Shown here piece after piece: positions 56,412-64,000 of a DNA stretch of 64,000 nt. Source of the stretch: Zygaena filipendulae (taxonomy: Eukaryota; Arthropoda; Insecta; Lepidoptera; Zygaenidae); contig OU015668.1 of assembly GCA_907165275.2 (NCBI GenBank), positions 7,435,658-7,499,657 on the forward strand. Direction: 5' to 3'. The notes under the pieces were generated by a model. It was not told the DNA's origin. It was given only the letters and a program-made list of their open reading frames with translations, and did no database searches. A program made the position numbers and the translations under genes. Numbering within the stretch: position 1 is the stretch's first letter; every line of letters starts with the position of its first letter.

Positions 56412-57815
56412 GCTCTGAAACGTGCTTGTAAGTGCAGGATATTATAGGCTGCACAAAATCGAATTTTGCGCACAAGTGCATTAAGGTATCTACTGGTAAA
56501 TGTATCTTTAATAAGGCAAAGAAAATGAGCCATACCTACAACCAAACACAATAAGAAGTTCATAGATAGAATTTGTTATTTTATAATATTTACTTTAATT
56601 TATTTGGCTTATGTGTTTTTAAGACATAAATATCGTTCATATGCCGGGAAAAACAATTTCCTTCAGTATTCAAATAACTCAAATCGTCGCAGTGCACAAG
56701 CAAACCAAATTTGATTTTTGTTGCACTGGAAATGTGTGAATTTTGTAAATTTCTATATATTGGTTTTTAAAATTAAAAAATTAATAAAAAATCGAAAAAT
56801 GATAAAAAGTAAAGTAACATAATAGCCACTCTGGTTATGAAGTTTTACAATACTTGAGATGAAAGCGACCACAAGTCTTATAAAAAATATGTTAGTTTAA
56901 AAAAACCAAATCAAGTCTATATGTAATACGCAGAAGTTATAGTTAATAGCATAATATTATGTCTGTATTAAATTTGTGTCTGAACAAAAAATTGTAAAAA
57001 ATTAAAAACGAAATTTCTATCCCCAAAAATTTCTTCCCTGCACGAGATCCAGTATTGCTGTCAAATAAAAAAAATGTTGAAATTAAATTGAAGCTCCTTA
57101 AAATGTCATTATCGATCGGTGTGAATGTGGAGAAGTGGAGGAGTCTGGAGGGTGCCACGAATCGGGCGCAATCAAAAGCAACCGATCGAAAGGGATCACA
57201 AATCACAATAAACCGACCATCGGTAGGGGTCAGGCACGCGCGATCGATCATCGGAGGCACATGAAATTTCGTTCGCGTACCTACACACCTAAAAACCTGT
57301 TGGATTCTTGTCTTTTCTATTGGTGGGTAGAAATAAAACAGAGCTCCACTAATTGTTGTATCTACCCTCATTTGAAATGGTACGACAATTATCGGCACGC
57401 ATCGTCCGAGGTGAGTTAGTTACGCCTTGGGCCCACGACTAATGCACATGTGAGCCGTGCTCCTATATCGTTGCAACTTCATTAAGCGTCCGTGACCCTT
57501 GTACCTGTTCTTCGACGTGAGACGTTCTCACTGGTAGACACCAGACGGAGTTCAGTGATTGGTGATAACTCTTCAATAAACTATTTAATTAGAGTTTGAG
57601 ACTTGTCCAAGTGCACGAGCCCCGCCATCATCCGTCGTTGCGTCGTCGGTCGGCTGGTCTGCTGTCCAGGTGGTGGTGGATGCAAAGGTTAGTGGAGAGT
57701 TTTACCTACCGTGTGCTGGGCAGGAATCCGAAATACTTCAAACATACAGTCCACTAAAAACATTTTATATAACCAGCCCTCTGTGCCGCGGGAGTTCTTG
57801 TAACTGAATTCAGGT
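56412..57815. other. Upstream of FAS exon 1; no gene assigned
   Basis: Should contain the FAS promoter or 5' UTR unless upstream exons lie further away; a possible acceptor TTTCAG lies just before ATG 56411. A 151-codon minus frame (56943-57398) has no motif and overlaps an 80-codon plus frame. At 57420-57700 a stretch with CTCTTCAATAAACTATTTAATT and GC-rich sequence resembles an LTR of a retroelement, but no partner was found. Confidence 0.35.
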
Positions 57816-58530
57816 TTGGCTTTAAGAACTGCACAAAACCTATGCCTCAGTCATGTACATAACTGTAAACCTTTTGATGATATCGCTGTTACTGGAAGAG
57901 ACAAGGAGGACCGCTTACGGACCTTATCCCTTGTCTTCGACCGGTTACAGAAAGCAGGTCTCAAAGTAAATTTTAAAAAATGTGCATTTAAAAAAAATGA
58001 GATTGAATATCTTGGGCACACAATAGACCAAAATGGTATACGACCCATGAAAAAGAAACTTGACGCCACTACTAAGACTGCTGAACCATCTAATCCAAAA
58101 GAATCAAGATCATTTCTTGGTCTGGTAAAGTTTTATGAAAGGTTCATACCACATTTACATGGAATCTGTGCAGATTTACATGAATTAACTAGCGGCAAAC
58201 AACGATGGCGTTGGACAATGCACGAAAGTAACGTTTTCGAAGCAACCAAATCTTGTATCGCTACTTCCAAGCCTCTAATAGCTTTTGACGAAAACAGACC
58301 TCTTTTCTTAGCATGCGATGCATCAGAGAAGGGCTTGGGGGCGGTATTATTCCACAAGAACAAGGACATCGAAGAGCCTATCGCTTTTGCATCAAGGAAA
58401 CTACGCTCAGCTGAAACTAAATACCTACACTGTTATTGATCGAGAAGCTCTTGCTATATTCTTTGGTATTAAAAAGTTTGATCAATATCTACGTGGAACA
58501 AAATTTACATTTTGTTTACCTAGTTTATGA
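57816..58530 (+). pseudogene. Gypsy pol: reverse transcriptase C-part and RNase H start
   Basis: Reads HVHNCKPFDDIAVTGRDKED, then GLKVNFKKCAFKKNEIEYLG and SFLGLVKFYERFIPHL, ending in RNase H with PLFLACDASEKGLGAVL. A one-base shift at ~58430 moves to TVIDREALAIFFGIKKFDQY. The YxDD box lies before the preserved part (here FDDI replaces the usual LDDI). Confidence 0.8.
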
Positions 58531-59300
58531 TCCGTAATCATAAACTAGGTTCCCAACGAAACCTTCCTAAAGTCGCCAATAATCGACTTATAAGGCACTT
58601 GTCCCACCGCCGACGAGAAAACGAGTAACTATCGACTATTTTCTCGCTCAAGAAACGTACAATAGATATACTTTCCGTGTAAACAAAAGAGATGCATATA
58701 CAAACAGTTGATCGCTGACTGTTCACACTGCCGACGAGCACTCGCTTCACTAGTTTGTCGCTGAGCGACAAGAGCTATGAAAGATAACACTCACTCAGCG
58801 ATACTCGCTAAGCGATCAGAACACGCCGAGAGAACAACCAGCGGTCATTTCTCTGCAGTGCGGATCTGAAAGTACTCACTCGCACACTCGCTTTTAGCCG
58901 AACTACACAATTATCGGAACTACGCACTCGCTCCCCGCGGCTCGCCAACTCGTTTCTGATTCTAGCTCTACTCGTTACTCGTTCATCTTTGCCGGTGAGA
59001 CAACTACCTTAGATGGACTTTGATTATTGTTATAATTATGATAAATGCTACCAATTCCAATTCCAATTTTTGGTTTTATAGCTCCACCGATTTGACGGTG
59101 ATTCGGGGAACAAAATATTTTGGCAGTCTGCCCTTCAAGATAACCTGACACTGACGCGAACCCTTTTAAAATAGAACGCGCAGTACACAGGATAGAATCG
59201 TGTCTTTTGACAACCAGAATTTCGGACATCCATCTTACTGAAAAACTTCTAAAGAAAAGTACTGCCACACACTGATGCAAACCTATCAAAAGTTGTACAA
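58531..59300. repeat. Insertion inside gypsy pol, unclassified
   Basis: It starts at a 13-bp inverted pair ACCTAGTTTATGA / TCATAAACTAGGT (58518-58550) exactly where the RNase H frame stops. Sequence to ~58980 is rich in CGAC/CACTCGC motifs. The later part may be diverged pol. No family is recognised. Confidence 0.4.
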
Positions 59301-59309
59301 TTTTTATAT

Positions 59310-60250
59310 ACAGGCTGGCGAGAAAGTGAAGTTAATAATGAATTGAAACATTATTTTAGAAAACAAAATGAAATTTCTATAGAAAATAAAATTCTTTTGT
59401 GGCAAGGAAGAATGATTATACCGGAATGTCTGCGAGCAAAAGTCCTTTCTTACTTACATCCTCAGACGAAATAAAAAGTCATCAAGGTCACCCAGGAACA
59501 GTAGTCATGAAAGCATTAGATTTATGTATGGTGGCCATCACTGGACGAGGACATTGACAACCATGTAAAAATGTGCAAAGGATGCCAGACAAATCGACCA
59601 CACAATCCAGAACTGCCTGTATATTCGTGATCTATTCCCGAACAAGTATGGGAAATAATGCACATCAATTTCGCTGGACCTTTTGAGGACAATTATTGGC
59701 TTGTGGTATGTGATGCTCTATCAAAATGGGTAGAGGTAAAAGCCATGAAACGAACTACAACAAGAAATTTATGTTCAGTCTTGGATGACATATTTTGCAC
59801 GTTTGGCTTACCACGTATAATAGTTTCTGATAATGGTCCCCAATTTACTTCCTCTGAGTTTAAAGAGTACTGTGAGAATAATGGTATTTTACACATTACC
59901 TCCTAACCTTATCATCCACGTACTAATGATGGAAAGGTTTGTAAGGAACTTCAAGTCAAGAATGGCATCTGCTCAAGGAAACATTTCTAAACGTCTGAAG
60001 GAGTTTTAATTCACATACCAAAGTTCACCTCATACGTCACTAGCACAGATGATGTTTGGCCGACAACTTAACTGTCTTCTATCCAACATCAAGCCTGATA
60101 AACGGGGAAAATTGCAATATCAACAAATTCAAGCCAATATTGAGTCGTCTGGTACACCTAACTTCACACCAGATGATCCTGTTTATGTTAGAACACGACA
60201 GGAGAAAACGTGGCTGACGGGGTCAGTGGCTTCACGCGAAGGCAGATATT
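59310..60250 (+). pseudogene. Gypsy pol: integrase
   Basis: Zinc-binding end HVKMCKGCQTNRP, then IMHINFAGPFEDNYWLVVCD, where the first catalytic Asp is Asn, then IVSDNGPQFTSSEFKEYC with the second Asp and VYVRTRQEKTWLTGSV. Stops at ~59625 and ~59905 and a shift near 59490 break the frame. Confidence 0.78.
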
Positions 60251-61635
60251 CATATACTAGCTGTACCCCGCGGTTTCACCGGCGTGAAAGGTTTTTATAC
60301 AACAACTTTTTCTCCCGACATCCGATTTCAATGAAACAAAGCCTATATGTAGCTCCAGGCTAAGCTTAATCTACCTGTGAAAACCGCATGACAATCCGTT
60401 CAGTAGATGCAGAGATTATCACGATCAGACAGACCGACAGACAGACAGAAAATAATTTTAAAAACTTAAATTTACATTTACAACTTAATTTTTTTTTTAT
60501 GCTTGGTTACTCTTCTTTTATCACCCTTCTCAATTTTAGGTAAAAATATTCAATGTACAGAATCGCGGATTCTACTCTTTAGAATAGAATAGAATAGAAT
60601 AGAATACACTTTATTGTACACCAAAATAATTTTACAGTGTGTTTACAGAAACTTATAACTAAGGGCATACAAAAGGCGGTCTTATCGCTTTACTAGCGAT
60701 CTCTTCCAGACAACCTTTGTATAGTATAGACTAGCTATGCCCCGCGGTTTCACCCGCGTGAGTTTCGAGATTCCCGCAGGAACTCCAAAGTAGCCTAATT
60801 TACTCCTTATGACATCAGCTAATTAGCAGTGAAAGTTCCGTCAAAATCGGTCCAACCGTTTCAGAGGTTCACTCGCGTGAGTTTCGGAATTCCCGTAGGA
60901 ACTTCAAACTTCTTTCATATTCTTCTTCAACAAACACAACAAAAAAAGAATTAGCAAAATTCTTTCAAAATCTCCTTCAACAAACACAACAAAAAAAGAA
61001 TTAGCAAAATTGGTCCAGCCGTTTACGCATGATGCTTTTTTATATAGGTGTAGCTGTGCCCCGAGGTTTCACCTGCGGTAATTACGGAGTTCCCGCAGGA
61101 ATTCCGAGATAAAAAGTACCCTATGTCCTTCTCTGTACCCCTGACAACGTGCATGCCAAATTTCATCCAAATCCGTTCAGCCGTTTTTGCGTGATTGAGT
61201 AAATATAGGAAGATAAGAGGATAATTGCGAGGATAAGAGATCGAAAGCGCATTTTCATCCGACTTGTTTCAAATTTATCGTCACTGCTCAGCTCCTATGT
61301 GTCTTAGCGTTATGTTATATAGCCTATAACCTGTCCAGGAGTATGGACTATAATCGTACCAAGTTTGGTTAAAATCCCTTCAATAGTTTTTGACCAATGC
61401 GTGCACATACAGACAGACAGACAGACAAAAAATTTACTGATTGCATTTTTGGCATCAGTATCGATCACCATTTATCCTCCAATATTAATTTTGAATATAT
61501 ATTCAATGTACAGAATTGACCTCTCTACAGTTTTATTATTAGTATAGATCAATATACAGAATTGACCTCTCTACAGTTTTATTATTAGTATAGATATAGA
61601 ATAGATATAGAAGAAGATATAGATTATCACTACAC
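60251..61635. repeat. Repeat cluster inserted in the gypsy integrase end
   Basis: Copies of the ...ACAGCTAGT repeat in reverse orientation (60255-60440, 60730-61055, 61050-61210, 61260-61440) and an inverted LINE tail with (AGAAT)n (60580-60715). A 48-bp unit GATCAATATACAGAATTGAC is nearly repeated at 61510 and 61548. The pol frame resumes after it with HYT..GKEIRRHADHTRH. Confidence 0.7.
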
Positions 61636-61980
61636 CGACAGGAAAAGAAATACGGCGGCATGCAGATCACACACGTCATAGGGCTCTATCCCCGCGAACA
61701 TCTATGAACACCATTTTAGAGAGGGACACCTGCAACAATATTTCCCACAACACCTGGGTCGACAACTAATTCTATCAGCACCCTTTAGGGTGATCTGTCT
61801 CCACCACCCTCTTCTCTAAAGTCCCCCATTTCACCATTCCCGTCCCCTGATCCCCTGGCCCCAAACCACACCAGAGGCACCCACATCAGAGGAAGCTTCC
61901 ACGCCAACGCCGTTGCGCCGTAGCCAGCGAGTGACGAGACCGCCTCGACGTCTCATCACCGAAATATGAGGGGGGACGAA

Positions 61981-62270
61981 TGTTATGGACTCCTTTCTTG
62001 TGTGACATAAACCATAAACTGTCATCTAGTAATAAGAATATTACTTGTTTTATGTCACTTAAATAAGTTTTATGAATTTCATTACGACCAAAGATATTTC
62101 TGACCAAACAAGCTGGGTGACCAATGTTCGATGGGAAACTTTGAGGACCGAACATTGGTCGCGTTCACGACCGAACAACCCCTTATTTTTCACTCCATGT
62201 ATATTTTCTAAATATTAAGTTATGATTAGGTTAACTAAATAAATAATTTTTGTTTTAGTTACCTTTTACA
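61981..62270 (+). mobile_element. Probable gypsy 3' LTR (end not defined)
   Basis: Begins TGTTATGGACTCC after the polypurine tract. Contains an inverted pair GACCAATGTTCG / CGAACATTGGTC (62118-62161). No CA end or target duplication could be fixed. Confidence 0.4.
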
Positions 62271-62481
62271 GCTACTTTTATAGGAACCACTTGCAGTATC
62301 TTGCCAAAACACCTAATAAGCTGGCGACACGACGAATCGCCTGAAAGGACTGTGAGAACGACGCAGTTACACGATTTTTATAGCTGAAGAGCATGACCTG
62401 ATAACCATATATTATGCATGAATTTGTTACATAACTAAACATGTTTAATACGTACATATTATATATTCTAGACATATATAC

Positions 62482-62826
62482 AACGTGTTAATGAATTAAC
62501 TGAAAACCAGAAAGTAGTTTGCTCAGAATCTACTAGCGAATCGATCGCACTATGTTTTAATATAGGTTATATTTTTTCATTTTTACTAGCCCATGTCTAA
62601 ATTATTTATAATACAATATTTGGCGCGTACGCCTCCCGCAGCAAAAAAAATCGAACCGGTAGGCACAGGCGTAGCGCTTGGAATTTCGTAGATAGGTCAC
62701 CTCCTAACTAATGTTGAATAACTTTTAATGTAAAAATTTTTTCGACATACAATATATTTTAATCATATTATTTTTTATTTTTTTAAATGGGGTGTATCAG
62801 GTTTTCAGTTAATTCATTAACACGTT
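62482..62826. mobile_element. 346-bp MITE, copy 2
   Basis: Inverted ends AACGTGTTAATGAATTAACT / AGTTAATTCATTAACACGTT, here perfect. With flanking TATATAC/GTATATA they extend to about 33 bp. Same family as 45763-46110. Confidence 0.85.
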
Positions 62827-63404
62827 GTATATATTATTCTATATATCTAAATAAAATTTAACTGTTTGTTTGTAATTCCAGATTAACAGCTTTTCACTAA
62901 ATGCATAGGTATGTAAGTAATAGTAGGTTACCTACCTTACTTACCTTAGGTAGTAGATACATAAAAAACTATTTTTTAAATTTTTGCCCGTCTGTCTGTC
63001 TGTGTGTTCCGGCTAATCTCTGAAACGGCTTCGTGAGTTCTGCCAAAAAAAATATTTCATACAAACTGCATTGTCCTAAAAACGAAAACCATTGGCACCA
63101 ACTTCAAACCGATCAATAGGTAGAACACACCAAAAATAACATTACGTGCATTTTTGTCTTTCGAATCAAATCGGTATTTTTATTATTTTTTACTTTTTAG
63201 TGTAGTGCAGTTTTGTTTTATTTTATTAAGTATTTTTTTTTTCTTGTCAATATTTTTTTTGTCTTTGGTTTTTTTTAGTTTATAATCTAAGTGACAATAG
63301 CCTAATGTCAAAACAGTTTATATACCTTTTGCTTTTCTTTCGTTGTTGAGGAGTTCTACTGCTACTTCACCAACAGTTCCACTTCATCATATTATGCAGT
63401 GTGA
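62827..63404. repeat. Fragments of interspersed repeats
   Basis: A (TCTG)n-containing repeat piece at 62985-63030 (CCGTCTGTCTGTCTG) and a diverged arm of the 36504-36934 palindrome at 63100-63200 (CAAACCGATCAATAGGTAG). Confidence 0.5.
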
Positions 63405-63547
63405 AAAATTATGCTAAAAGTATGCTTGAAAAGATTGCCTCTAGCAATAAGGCCGCCTTTTGCTCTGTATTTACTTTTTATCTGTCTTAGTTTTTATTTT
63501 CTCTTCTGGGGCAATAAAGCATATTTGATTTGATTTGATTTGATTTG
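63405..63547 (+). repeat. LINE 3' tail with (GATTT)n
   Basis: CCTCTAGCAATAAGGCCGCC ... CTGGGGCAATAAAGCATATTT then (GATTT)n. Inverted match to 42853-42990. Confidence 0.7.
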
Positions 63548-63589
63548 TGAATAAATTGCTTATAAGCATTTTAAAGTAATCAAATCGCA

Positions 63590-63960
63590 AACATGAAACC
63601 CTTACTATACAGTAATTCCGGTGGCCGTCTATAGTCTTCATCATCAGTTTCACTTCATCAATTGGTGATTGTCGAAAGCAAATGAACAATTTACTTGAAA
63701 AAATACTCAAATCGCTATAAGTGTGCCTTTATTATTTGTTTTGAAGAGTTCTCACGATTTCTCCAAGATATCATCATCAGATCCTAATTTCATGACACTG
63801 TGACCATCTTGGGAGTATACCCTTTCAAATACAAAAATAATTTTCCAAATCCTTTCCGCCGTCCTTTTAGCCGTCTTCTTTGAGTAATCGCGCAACTTAA
63901 CAAACATGAAAAAAAAAACATACACTCGAATAGGCTTGTATCCGGGGTATGAAAATCAAA
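63590..63960 (-). repeat. AACCGACTTCC-type repeat, inverted copy
   Basis: CTTCATCATCAGTTTCACTTC ... CACGATTTCTCCAAGATATC matches, in reverse, the units at 35840-36265. Confidence 0.65.
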
Positions 63961-64000
63961 TTTCTATACATATAATATTTAATCCGTCTTGTAGATTAAT

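Larger units (their letters stand above)
57816..62270 (+). mobile_element. Ty3/gypsy-type LTR retrotransposon, 5'-truncated and twice interrupted
   Basis: Pol pieces occur in order: reverse transcriptase end and RNase H (57816-58530), integrase (59310-60250) and pol C-terminus (61640-61966, RRSQRVTRPPRRLITEI then stop). A purine-rich tract (GAGGGGGGACGAA, ends 61980) is followed by TGTTATGGAC, the likely start of the 3' LTR. Insertions split it at 58530-59290 and 60251-61630. No 5' LTR or gag is seen. It is a dead genomic copy. Confidence 0.75.

Noticed and set aside
56943..57398. 151-codon minus-strand frame upstream of FAS
   Set aside because: No motif, overlaps plus-strand frames, and no splice link to FAS exon 1. 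Left unassigned.

Overview
The window is eukaryotic and most likely from a moth or butterfly. The coding DNA is split into many short exons with GT/AG (and two GC/AG) junctions. The rest is AT-rich and packed with retrotransposon tails, tRNA-derived SINEs, MITE-like inverted-repeat elements and many copies of a short interspersed repeat ending in ...ACAGCTAGT. I know that repeat, and the one starting AACCGACTTCCAAAAAGG, from Lepidoptera. The organism call is inference; no database was searched.

The one large host gene is a fatty acid synthase (FAS) family gene on the minus strand, from about 56.4 kb down to a stop at 13.467 kb. I could place 39 exons whose phases all agree, giving a continuous 2,348-codon frame with no stop or frameshift. 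The domain order is that of an animal type I FAS: KS, AT, DH, a central pseudo-methyltransferase/pseudo-KR region, ER, KR, ACP, TE. The protein looks like a mosaic pseudoenzyme. The AT residues (S634, R659, H736), the DH residues (H928, D1073) and the ER nucleotide loop are kept. KS has lost both catalytic His and the Lys. KR has lost its glycine loop and the segment with the catalytic Tyr. ACP has Asp where the phosphopantetheine Ser should be. TE has Glu at its nucleophile position. It could not make fatty acids by the usual cycle, yet its frame and splice sites are intact.

Left flank (1-13 kb): two intact minus-strand ORFs of a virus-like DNA element (a P-loop packaging-type ATPase and a charged protein running off the left edge). 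They end at a 102-bp imperfect palindrome that abuts a truncated host repeat. Next come decayed non-LTR retrotransposons, a tRNA-derived SINE, repeat clusters and a 74-bp copy of a FAS exon/intron junction.

Introns (13-56 kb) hold: two copies of a 1.53-kb repeat (16.2 and 50.4 kb); a 1.34-kb inverted-repeat element (20.9 kb); a 5'-truncated LINE with a 13-bp target duplication (22.4 kb); a hAT-type element with an 8-bp target duplication carrying a 100-bp tandem array rich in CACGTG (31.5 kb); a 431-bp palindrome (36.5 kb); a decayed LINE (37-39 kb); several MITEs; and a mariner-like element with ~485-bp terminal repeats (53.0 kb).

Right flank (56.4-64 kb): a broken Ty3/gypsy-type retrotransposon split by two later insertions, a second copy of a ~346-bp MITE, and LINE tails. 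No rRNA, CRISPR array or genuine tRNA gene was seen.
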